A stretch of 64,000 nucleotides of DNA from CAG-390 sp045546615. Lineage in GTDB: Bacteria > Bacillota > Clostridia > Oscillospirales > CAG-272. The notes under the pieces are model-generated. The model was not told the origin of the DNA. It saw only the letters and a program-made list of their open reading frames with translations, and ran no database searches. The DNA is taken from positions 1 to 64,000 of the forward strand of contig JAZQDD010000013.1 in NCBI GenBank assembly GCA_045546615.1. Reading direction: 5' to 3'. Below, piece by piece: positions 1 to 6,085 of the stretch (within the stretch, counting starts at the first letter, position 1; each line of letters begins with the position of its first letter). The position numbers and the translations under genes are program-made.

Positions 1-17
1 GCTTTTTGATAGTATAG

Positions 18-245
18 AAAGGGGCTGTCCCATTTAGCGCAGAACAAAAATACAAAAATAAGTGAAGAAAAAAAGACCGTTTTTTCGTCCAAAAGGATGA
101 AGAAAGCGATCTTTTTAGGTAGAAATCCTCACGGATTTCGATTTTCATACGTATTTTTTAGCCGCGATTTTGCCATCACGCGTACCCTCGTACGCCGACG
201 ACGGCAAAATCGCGGCTTCTGCATCTAACTGAGACAGCCCCCTTT
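18..245. repeat. palindromic MITE-like element with imperfect terminal inverted repeats
   Basis: The two ends are imperfect inverted repeats of about 27 bp. The left arm (18-44) has the core GGGGCTGTCC and the right arm (218-245) ends in GACAGCCCCC. Three further inverted repeats lie inside: about 70-117 (arms around CGTCC-AAAA-GGATG), 122-139 (GAAATCC/GGATTTC) and 160-177 with 200-217 (GCCGCGATTTTGCC and its complement). There is no coding capacity. It lies just downstream of glmS, whose stop is at 248, and may serve as its transcript end. The nested-palindrome layout suggests a non-autonomous repeat; no second copy is visible in this window. Confidence 0.6.
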
Positions 246-247
246 AA

Positions 248-2080
248 TTATTCAACCGTAACGGATTTTGCAAGGTTACGGGGATGGTCAACGTCACAAC
301 CGCGAAGGAGAGCAATCTCATAAGAGAGGATCTGGCAAGCGGCAACGCTTACAAGGGGAGAGAACAGCGGCTCGGTCTTGGGAAGAACGAAAATGCTGTC
401 TCCGTACTCGTCGGGATGCGGGAAATCATCGGTGCAGATGAGAGTTACACGTCCGCCCCTTGCGCGAACCTCGCGAATGTTTCCTGCCATCTTGTCAAAG
501 TATCTGGAATCATTTGCAAGTGCGACAACGGGAGTGTTTACCTCAACGAGAGAGAGAGTTCCGTGCTTAAGCTCACCTGCGGCGTATGCCTCACTGTGAA
601 CGTAAGAGATCTCCTTGAGCTTGAGAGAACACTCGGTAGCCGCGGGGAAATCGGGGCCTCTGCCTATAAAGTACAGGTCCTGTGCATCCTTGGAGGGGAT
701 AGCAAGCTCGCGGATCTCGTCGCGTCTTCCGATAATTTCGGAAACGGCGGCAGGGATATCGCGCGAAAGCTCACGGCACAGACGAGCAGCTTCGTCCTTG
801 GAAAGTTTGCCCTTTACAAGTCCGAGCTTTATGCCCATCATGCAAAGAACTGCAACCTGAGTTGCATAGCCCTTGGTGGTCGCAACGGCGATCTCAGGAC
901 CTGCGCCCGTGTAAATTACACAGTCAGCCTCGCGGGCAATAGCGGAACCAACGGCGTTTATGATAGCAGCCGAGGGGTGGGATTGGCTCTTGGCAAGACG
1001 AAGTCCTGCAAGAGTATCAGCGGTCTCACCCGACTGAGAAATAGCAAGAGCAAGAGTCTTTCCAACGATTGCGGGGGGATCGTAACGGTACTCGGATGCG
1101 GTGTTTACGGTAACGGGAACTCCGGAGAGCTTCTCGATAACGTATCTTCCTACAAGACCTGCATGAGTTGCGGAACCGCAAGCGATAATGGAAATGCTGT
1201 CAAAGGAAGTCCAGAATTCTTCGGAAATGCCGTCGGTCGAGAAATCGGGGAGCATTTCGGAGTTTATACGGTGAGATGCGGCGCGGCGGATAGCGTCGGG
1301 CTGCTCGTGGATCTCCTTGAGCATGAAGTGATCGTAGCCGTCCTTGTCAGCGGCGCTTACACCAAGCTCGGTCTCCTCGGGGATTATAGTCTCTACAGCA
1401 CCGTCAGCGGAGTGCTTGGTGATGCCGGACTCGTTAATGCAGATGACCTCATTTTCCTTGGGACGGTAGATCATACGGGTGTGAGAGAGAAGCGCGGGAA
1501 TGTCGGATGCAAGGAATGCTCCGTCGGGGGAAGTAGCTGCGATAAGGGGATTATCGCGTCTGATAGCCCAGATCTCACCGCTTCTTTCGGGGAAGATAAC
1601 AGCTATAGCGTAAGAACCGCACAGATAGCGAGCGGCAGAGTAGAGAGCCTTTGCAGGATCGCCCAGAGCAGTATACTCGCGGTCGATAAGGTGCGCAGCC
1701 GCCTCGGTGTCGGTATCGCTGACAAAGGTGTAGCCCTGTGCGGCGAGCTCGTCGCGAAGCTCAAGGCAGTTGTCGATTATGCCGTTGTGTACTATAACGC
1801 AACGCTTTGATGCGTGAGGATGCGCATTAGCCTCGGTAGGACCGCCGTGGGTAGCCCAACGGGTGTGACCAATTCCGAGATTTGCATCAAAATCAGTAGA
1901 GTCGGCTTTTTTCGCAAGCTCACTGACTCTTCCGCTGCACTTGATAGTACGGAGCGAGCCGTCAGCAGCGCACAGCGCGATTCCTGCCGAGTCGTAACCT
2001 CTGTATTCGAGGGATGCGAGACCGTCGAGCAGTATTTTCTTTGCTTTACGGCTGCCTGCGTAACCAATTATTCCACACAT
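248..2080 (-). CDS. glmS: glutamine--fructose-6-phosphate aminotransferase (isomerizing)
   Basis: Makes glucosamine-6-phosphate from fructose-6-phosphate and glutamine, the entry step to UDP-GlcNAc and peptidoglycan in the cytoplasm. The 610-residue length matches the family. The N-terminus MCGIIGY supplies the Cys2 nucleophile of the class II glutamine amidotransferase domain (about residues 1-220). Two SIS sugar-isomerase domains follow; the first contains a SQSGET motif. The protein ends in the usual KSVTVE. The start has an AAGGAG ribosome site just upstream. It is transcribed alone. The leader is short, and no glmS ribozyme core is recognisable, so GlcN6P ribozyme control is not supported here. 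Confidence 0.97.
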   Translation of the reverse strand: MCGIIGYAGSRKAKKILLDGLASLEYRGYDSAGIALCAADGSLRTIKCSGRVSELAKKADSTDFDANLGIGHTRWATHGGPTEANAHPHASKRCVIVHNGIIDNCLELRDELAAQGYTFVSDTDTEAAAHLIDREYTALGDPAKALYSAARYLCGSYAIAVIFPERSGEIWAIRRDNPLIAATSPDGAFLASDIPALLSHTRMIYRPKENEVICINESGITKHSADGAVETIIPEETELGVSAADKDGYDHFMLKEIHEQPDAIRRAASHRINSEMLPDFSTDGISEEFWTSFDSISIIACGSATHAGLVGRYVIEKLSGVPVTVNTASEYRYDPPAIVGKTLALAISQSGETADTLAGLRLAKSQSHPSAAIINAVGSAIAREADCVIYTGAGPEIAVATTKGYATQVAVLCMMGIKLGLVKGKLSKDEAARLCRELSRDIPAAVSEIIGRRDEIRELAIPSKDAQDLYFIGRGPDFPAATECSLKLKEISYVHSEAYAAGELKHGTLSLVEVNTPVVALANDSRYFDKMAGNIREVRARGGRVTLICTDDFPHPDEYGDSIFVLPKTEPLFSPLVSVAACQILSYEIALLRGCDVDHPRNLAKSVTVE

Positions 2081-2135
2081 GATATTTCTCCTTAATTAAA
2101 AAATAATGTATTTTTTATGGTTTTACAACGATAAC

Positions 2136-2141
2136 ATTATA
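2136..2141 (-). promoter_or_regulatory. extended -10 box of the glmS promoter
   Basis: On the minus strand the sequence reads TTTGATATAAT, a perfect -10 with the extended TGn element, about 55 bases upstream of the glmS start. No good -35 hexamer stands at 17 bp, as expected for an extended -10 promoter. The rest of 2142-2291 is AT-rich towards the tRNA and holds no gene that I can support. Confidence 0.5.
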
Positions 2142-2291
2142 TCAAACGCACCTGCTCGTTGCCACCAACTTTGCGTTGAATTTTCGCGCAACCGTGGGGT
2201 GCGGCATCGGCGGTGTGTTGAATTTCTAATTACTATTTGGCAAAAAGCTGAAAAAAAGAACTAAAAAAATTAAAATAAATGAAAAAAACAG

Positions 2292-2320
2292 TTGATTTTA
2301 TGAAAGCTTTGTGGTATAAT
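2292..2320 (+). promoter_or_regulatory. promoter of tRNA-Leu
   Basis: TTGATT (2292-2297), a 17-bp spacer and TATAAT (2315-2320), ending 15 bases before the tRNA 5' end. Confidence 0.8.
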
Positions 2321-2335
2321 TCAGTAGATTGGTAA

Positions 2336-2422
2336 GCCGGTGTGATGGAACTGGCAGACGTACGGGACTCAAAATCCCGCGGTGGCGACACCGTGCGGGT
2401 TCGACCCCCGCCACCGGCACCA
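2336..2422 (+). tRNA. tRNA-Leu(CAA)
   Basis: An 87-nt class II tRNA. The acceptor stem GCCGGTG pairs with CACCGGC. The anticodon loop is CTCAAAA, giving anticodon CAA. A long variable arm is present, the T loop is TTCGACC, and the 3' CCA is encoded (2420-2422). It reads TTG leucine codons. A hairpin terminator follows within five bases. The 3' side borders an accessory region (about 2.4-5.9 kb), a common place for insertions, but no integrase or tRNA-end duplication is seen. Confidence 0.95.
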
Positions 2423-2426
2423 TGTG

Positions 2427-2465
2427 AAAAACCTCTTTTGTCTACCGGACAAAAGAGGTTTTTTA
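2427..2465 (+). terminator. rho-independent terminator after tRNA-Leu
   Basis: The stem AAAACCTCTTTTGTC pairs with GACAAAAGAGGTTTT around a TACCG loop and ends in a T-run. The inner part, from 2432 on, is duplicated at 3739 as part of a longer direct repeat. Confidence 0.85.
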
Positions 2466-2467
2466 CA

Positions 2468-2631
2468 ATGATATCCGTTCCTTGAGGAACGGGTGATATA
2501 GCTGACGCTATGATATCTGCTTCGCAGATGATATACGCTTCGCGTATGAAGGAACGGATATTATATCATATTTGCAGCGCAAATATATCATACGGCAACG
2601 CCGTATATCATATCGCACCAGCGATATATCA
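2468..2631. repeat. array of short hairpins upstream of the S23-type gene (direct-repeat copy 1 spans 2432-2575)
   Basis: At least seven mini-palindromes follow one another, separated by TGATAT or ATCAT: CGTTCC-TTGA-GGAACG, ATAGC-TGAC-GCTAT, ATCTGC-TTC-GCAGAT, ATACGC-TTC-GCGTAT, ATTTGC-AGC-GCAAAT, ATACGGC-AAC-GCCGTAT and ATCGC-ACCA-GCGAT. An outer pair (ATATCCGTTCC near 2470 and GGAACGGATAT near 2551) encloses several of them. The period is about 14-18 bp with changing stem sequence, so structure rather than sequence appears to be kept. The segment 2432-2575 recurs at 3739-3883 with one substitution and one single-base indel. Confidence 0.8.
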
Positions 2632-2660
2632 TTGAAATACACAACATATTGTGATATAAT
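2632..2660 (+). promoter_or_regulatory. promoter of the S23-type gene
   Basis: TTGAAA (2632-2637), a 17-bp spacer and TATAAT (2655-2660) with the extended element TGTGATATAAT. It lies directly after the hairpin array. The implied transcript start near 2667 excludes an upstream ATG at 2662 and supports the ATG at 2683. Confidence 0.7.
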
Positions 2661-2682
2661 AATGGCGAAAGAGGGTGCATTT

Positions 2683-3036
2683 ATGTCCGAAAACAAATTA
2701 CTTGACTTATCTTTTGAATTTGCTGTGGCTATCGTAAATCTTGTTGACGAGGTAACTGCACCGAAAAGCTCCTATATGACCGATCAGCTTGCGAGAGCCG
2801 GCACATCTGTTGGGGCCAATATTCACGAGGCGCAATATGCACAGAGCAAAAGAGATTTCGTTGCGAAATTAGAGATTGCATTAAAAGAATCCAATGAGAC
2901 AAGTTATTGGTTAAAATTGATGTATGAAACCAGGAGAATAGATATTGCCACATACCAATATACCGAGAAGCTTTGTGGCAATATTCGCAGATTGCTGATC
3001 GCTTCCTGCAAAACAGCGAAGGAGAATGCAAAATGA
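2683..3036 (+). CDS. four-helix-bundle protein, S23/23S rRNA intervening-sequence-protein family
   Basis: 117 residues, all-helical. It has the family signature around residues 38-75 (RAGTSVGANIHEAQ, then DFVAKLEIALKES and ETSYWL). Relatives include proteins encoded inside 23S rRNA intervening sequences and the Avd accessory protein of diversity-generating retroelements; they form oligomeric basic bundles that bind nucleic acid, and most stand-alone members have no known function. The start at 2683 is preceded by a GAAAGAGGG ribosome site. Its stop overlaps the next gene's ATG (ATGA), so the two are co-transcribed. It is preceded by a hairpin array, and a decayed copy of its 3' end lies at 3904-3945 behind a duplicate of that array. 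No reverse transcriptase is nearby. Confidence 0.85.
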   Translation: MSENKLLDLSFEFAVAIVNLVDEVTAPKSSYMTDQLARAGTSVGANIHEAQYAQSKRDFVAKLEIALKESNETSYWLKLMYETRRIDIATYQYTEKLCGNIRRLLIASCKTAKENAK

Positions 3037-3644
3037 ATAAGATTATTTCGGATATTTCCGACTATATTTTTATTTCTGATGAGCCTGAAATGGTTGATGC
3101 AATCTTTCTGCCAGGAGGGTCACATCCTGAGCAACCTGAATATGCGGCCGAACTGTACCATAAAGGATATGCCAAGTGGCTTATTCCCTCTGGTGGAGTT
3201 AGTGTTAAACGAGATAAATGGCCAGGTGTTCGTTCAAAAGCAGAAATATATAATGGTGATTATCAATCCGACTGCGCGTTCTTTATCGATGTGTTTGTGA
3301 AAAACGGTGTGCCTATCGATGCAATTATTGGAGAGGATAAATCGGGGCATACTCGTGATAATGCTTTTCTTTCGCGAAAAGCTGTTGACGAAAGTGGCAT
3401 TGAGATAAAAACGGCATTAATTGTTTGCAAAGCGTTTCACGCCAGACGTTGCCTTATGCTTTATCAAATGGCTTTTCCCAATGTTGAATTTAAGGTATGC
3501 CCTGTTCATTGCTACAATATAACAAAAGATAATTGGTTTACAACTGAAAAAGGCATTGACAGAGTATTGGGTGAACTCGCGCGTTGTGGAAATCAATTTG
3601 TTGGGGATATGAAATCTTATTTATCCTCAATAACTAATAACTGA
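3033..3644 (+). CDS. YdcF/SanA-like DUF218 protein
   Basis: 203 residues. It carries DUF218 hallmarks: FLPGGS near residue 28, SGG near 55, RDNAF around the middle, and VCKAFHARR followed by LYQMAFP, the typical segment that packs the active-site-like pocket. YdcF of E. coli binds S-adenosylmethionine in structural work, and SanA-type members affect the envelope; the true substrate is unknown. No signal peptide or membrane segment, so cytoplasmic. It overlaps the S23-type gene by four bases (ATGA) with GAAGGAG as ribosome site. The pair is enclosed by the 145-bp direct repeats, and the base composition looks AT-richer than the core genes, consistent with an acquired cassette. Confidence 0.75.
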   Translation: MNKIISDISDYIFISDEPEMVDAIFLPGGSHPEQPEYAAELYHKGYAKWLIPSGGVSVKRDKWPGVRSKAEIYNGDYQSDCAFFIDVFVKNGVPIDAIIGEDKSGHTRDNAFLSRKAVDESGIEIKTALIVCKAFHARRCLMLYQMAFPNVEFKVCPVHCYNITKDNWFTTEKGIDRVLGELARCGNQFVGDMKSYLSSITNN

Positions 3645-3738
3645 CATATTCTAATCTATCTACCAGAGCAGTTACGCTACTTTTACTTACTTTTACCTCA
3701 ATTCTGCTCCGTTTGGTTACTCTTTCGCAACAAAAAGC

Positions 3739-3883
3739 CCTCTTTTGTCTACCGGACAAAAGAGGTTTTTTACAATGATATCCGTTCCTTGAGGAACGGG
3801 TGATAAAGCTGACGCTATGATATCTGCTTCGCAGATGATATACGCTTCGCGTATGAAAGGAACGGATATTATATCATATTTGC
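3739..3883. repeat. direct-repeat copy 2 (terminator hairpin plus hairpin array)
   Basis: Nearly identical to 2432-2575: the same CCTCTTTTGTC/GACAAAAGAGG hairpin, T-run and mini-palindromes. It differs by one substitution (GATAAA for GATATA) and one extra A before GGAACGG. It closes the S23/YdcF cassette on the right. The stretch 3645-3738 between the YdcF-like stop and this repeat holds no gene I can support. Confidence 0.85.
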
Positions 3884-3903
3884 GTAGCAAATGCATCATG
3901 TCG

Positions 3904-3945
3904 CCATTTGCCTCCATCAACACCGCGAAAGAGAATAACAAATAA
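3904..3945 (+). pseudogene. remnant 3' end of a second S23-type four-helix-bundle gene
   Basis: Read in frame up to the TAA at 3943-3945, this codes for ..FASINTAKENNK. That matches the end of the intact protein at 2683-3036 (..IASCKTAKENAK), and the DNA itself is similar (CGCGAAAGAGAAT against AGCGAAGGAGAAT). It follows repeat copy 2, in the same order as array then S23 gene in copy 1, with the rest of the array, promoter and coding region missing. I infer a tandem unit whose second copy lost most of its gene by deletion. Confidence 0.55.
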
Positions 3946-3957
3946 CTACCAATAGGT

Positions 3958-4170
3958 TTAAAAATAAAAAAGCTCCTCGAATTTTTTATCCAATGCGATA
4001 CATAAAATAAGCGCAAGCTTTGCCGTGGGACTAAATTGCCCCGTTTCTATGGAGCTTATCGTGTTTCTTGATACGCCAACCGCTTCCGCAAGCTGTGATT
4101 GAGATAAGCCTGCCTGCGTGCGAGCTTCTTTCAGATTGTTTTTCAGAACCAATAAGGAATCGTCTTTCAT
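3958..4170 (-). CDS. small XRE-family HTH transcriptional regulator
   Basis: 70 residues, made up almost wholly of one helix-turn-helix (residues about 9-62: LKEARTQAGLSQSQLAEAVGVSRNTISSIETG), ending in KKFEELFYF. This is the YozG/PhdYeFM-unrelated Cro-like type often paired with a small membrane protein. The ATG at 4170 overlaps the stop of the upstream membrane-protein gene by four bases, so both are translated together. Three matching palindromes upstream of the pair, one of them on the -35 box, suggest that it represses its own operon. No toxin-like fold is evident in the partner. Confidence 0.85.
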   Translation of the reverse strand: MKDDSLLVLKNNLKEARTQAGLSQSQLAEAVGVSRNTISSIETGQFSPTAKLALILCIALDKKFEELFYF

Positions 4171-4496
4171 TTCTGCAACCCCAAAACTATCATTCCGATA
4201 AAGCAGGCGATACCAAACGAAATGCCTATCAGTGCTTGAACCAACCTGATTTTTTCCTTTGACTTCAGGAAATGGTAAAGATGACGGCTTCCAAATATAC
4301 CAAAATATACCGCCCAGGCACAAAGTCCAAGCAATGGCTGGTCTACAATTCTTGAAAAAATAACGATTATTACAGATATAATTCCGCCAACGGCGACCCC
4401 TATTTTAGAAGCGTTGGCGAATATTTGTAATTCGCGCTCGTCGGACTTGCCTTCGTTTTCTTTTCTGCTTTTTGCTAAAATTTCTTCTTTGTTCAT
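4167..4496 (-). CDS. small membrane protein with three hydrophobic segments (DUF6442-like)
   Basis: 109 residues. The charged N-terminus MNKEEILAKSRKENEGK-SDERE resembles proteins found next to XRE regulators in Clostridia. Hydrophobic segments lie near residues 34-52, 56-72 and 84-105, so it is probably an inner-membrane protein with three helices. The ATG at 4496 was chosen because AAAGGAG stands upstream; a further in-frame ATG lies a few codons earlier. Co-transcribed with the XRE gene. A sensor or effector role for the regulator is likely from context but not shown by the sequence. Confidence 0.7.
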   Translation of the reverse strand: MNKEEILAKSRKENEGKSDERELQIFANASKIGVAVGGIISVIIVIFSRIVDQPLLGLCAWAVYFGIFGSRHLYHFLKSKEKIRLVQALIGISFGIACFIGMIVLGLQK

Positions 4497-4509
4497 AATG
4501 AACTCCTTT

Positions 4510-4581
4510 GCCAAGTTTTGTTGGCTATATTATACATCTGACAAGTTTTCTTGTCAATAGCTTTTGCCAAGTTTTCTTGTC
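4510..4581 (-). promoter_or_regulatory. promoter with three operator palindromes for the XRE operon
   Basis: The minus-strand promoter is TTGACA (plus 4552-4557), a 17-bp spacer and TATAAT (plus 4529-4534). Three related palindromes lie across it: GCCAAgttttgTTGGC (4510-4525, near +1), TGACAAgttttcTTGTCA (4539-4556, over the -35) and GCCAAgttttcTTGTC (4566-4581, upstream). They share a six-base spacer, with starts 26-30 bp apart. The arrangement fits autorepression by the XRE protein. Confidence 0.75.
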
Positions 4582-4638
4582 TTTTTTGAAAAAATTGATT
4601 TAGTGATTTGTTTACGTTTTAAAATTATAAGGATAAAA

Positions 4639-5154
4639 ATGAAAATTGCAATTATCGGATACAGCGGATCGGGAAAATCCACGCTTGCGAAAAGACTTTC
4701 CGAAGCCTATAAAACTGACGTTTTACACTTCGATACGGTTCAGTTCTTACCGAACTGGGAGATACGAAGCGAGGAAGAAAAGCTGAAAATAACAAAAGGG
4801 TTTTTGGATTCACACACCTCGTGGATCATCGACGGCACTTATTCAAAGCTGTATTACGATCGCCGTATGGAAGAGGCGGACGTGATAATTATGCTTTTGT
4901 TTAACCGCTTTTCCTGCTTGTTTCGTGCCTTTTGCAGATATCTTAATTACAAAAACACCACGCGCCCCGATATGGCGGAGGGCTGTAACGAAAAGTTTGA
5001 TTTTGATTTCGCTTCGTGGATCTTATGGCGCGGCAGGTCAAGAAAAACTAAAGACAGACACAAGCGCTTGATTTCTCAATACGCTGACAAAGTAGTGGTA
5101 ATTAAAAATCAAAGACAGCTCGACAAATATATCAAAACTATAGAAAAAACGTAA
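4639..5154 (+). CDS. P-loop NTPase, topology-modulation (FlaR)/adenylate-kinase-like protein
   Basis: 171 residues. Walker A GYSGSGKST sits at residues 7-15. A short-chain kinase layout follows: LHFDTVQFLPNW after strand 2, and a WIIDGTY segment like the substrate-binding loop of shikimate/adenylate-type kinases. The basic stretch WRGRSRKTKDRHKR could be the lid. Family members are usually annotated as DNA topology modulation proteins, a name with thin support; a small-molecule kinase is as likely. The start at 4639 follows AAGGAT. Its upstream region overlaps the outermost XRE operator, so the divergent regulator could touch it. Confidence 0.75.
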   Translation: MKIAIIGYSGSGKSTLAKRLSEAYKTDVLHFDTVQFLPNWEIRSEEEKLKITKGFLDSHTSWIIDGTYSKLYYDRRMEEADVIIMLLFNRFSCLFRAFCRYLNYKNTTRPDMAEGCNEKFDFDFASWILWRGRSRKTKDRHKRLISQYADKVVVIKNQRQLDKYIKTIEKT

Positions 5155-5264
5155 AAATATCGCAATTTTCACTCTACTGTCGGTAGAATTCCCCACACTC
5201 AACCGACGGTGTGTTGATATTTATCGCAAAAAGGGTTATGCTGATAGCGAAAGGAGGCGCGTCG

Positions 5265-5876
5265 ATGGACCAGACGAAGATCGGAAAATTCATATCTGAA
5301 TGCAGAAAAAAGGCGGGACTTACGCAAGCACAGCTCGCCGAAAGGCTGAATATCACCGACAGGGCAGTATCGAAATGGGAAACGGGCAAGTCGCTACCGG
5401 ACTCATCGATAATGCTTGAGCTTTGCGCTATTCTCGGTATCAGCGTAAATGATTTACTCAGTGGGGAGGTAGTTACAATGGATAATTACAACAAAGAATT
5501 AGAAAAAAACCTGCTTGAAATGGTCAAGCAAAAAGAAGAATCCGACAAGAGATTGCTCAAGTTGGAAATCGTCCTGGGCATAATCGCCGTCTTGCCGCTT
5601 ATCGCTGCAGCGGTAATCGCGAGTATTGTGCCAATGGAGGAATGGAAGGGGGGCTTGCTTGTCGGACTCAGTCTGCTCCCTCTTTTGATCGCAACTCCGT
5701 TTGCATTAAAAATCGAGCAAAAAGCAGGCTACTATGAGTGTCCAAAGTGCGGACACAAGCATATTCCTCGATACAGCAGCGTATTCTGGGCTATGCACGT
5801 AAACAGAACGCGATATATGCGCTGCCCCAATTGCAAGCGTCATTCGTGGCAGAAAAAGGTCATAAGCCGCGATTGA
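5265..5876 (+). CDS. HTH regulator fused to membrane segments and a zinc ribbon
   Basis: 203 residues in three parts. Residues 5-60 form an XRE HTH (ECRKKAGLTQAQLAERL, then RAVSKWETGKSLPD). A charged coiled region follows (about 75-105), then two hydrophobic helices (about 105-127 and 132-150). The C-terminus has a CPKC..CPNC zinc ribbon (about 162-190). This is a common one-component membrane-bound regulator layout in Clostridia; the ligand is unknown. The ATG at 5265 is set by AAAGGAGG. No partner gene follows; a hairpin terminator comes directly after. Confidence 0.8.
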   Translation: MDQTKIGKFISECRKKAGLTQAQLAERLNITDRAVSKWETGKSLPDSSIMLELCAILGISVNDLLSGEVVTMDNYNKELEKNLLEMVKQKEESDKRLLKLEIVLGIIAVLPLIAAAVIASIVPMEEWKGGLLVGLSLLPLLIATPFALKIEQKAGYYECPKCGHKHIPRYSSVFWAMHVNRTRYMRCPNCKRHSWQKKVISRD

Positions 5877-5888
5877 ACGTAATATCAA

Positions 5889-5926
5889 GTGCCGTGTTTT
5901 GCTCCGAAAGGCGCGAAACACGGCAC
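5889..5926 (+). terminator. hairpin terminator
   Basis: GTGCCGTGTTT pairs with AAACACGGCAC (11-bp stem) and is followed by a T-rich stretch. It separates the HTH gene from the permease. The rest of 5927-6085 is AT-rich, with a TATAAT at 6033-6038 as likely -10 of the permease gene; no clear -35 is seen. Confidence 0.65.
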
Positions 5927-6085
5927 TCTTTGTTATATTTTGTATATTTTTACGCAAAAATGCAAAAAAAATCATCGTCGTTGCAAAAAAAATCCAATTT
6001 TTTATTTACAAATCGTTAAAAATGTGGTAAAATATAATTTATTACAGAGCTTTCTCTGAAAAAAACTAAAATTAGGAGCAAAATT

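Noticed and set aside
284..1810. 508-codon open frame on the plus strand opposite glmS
   Set aside because: Antisense shadow of glmS: no ribosome site, no recognisable domain, biased composition mirrored from the real gene.
2081..2335. glmS ribozyme upstream of glmS
   Set aside because: The leader after the -10 is only about 50 bases and shows none of the conserved ribozyme core.
2468..2631. CRISPR array
   Set aside because: The units are palindromes of differing sequence with 4-6 base joints, not identical repeats separated by unique spacers; no cas genes.
3717..4016. 99-codon minus-strand frame over repeat copy 2
   Set aside because: It translates the hairpin array and overlaps the XRE gene; no ribosome site or domain.
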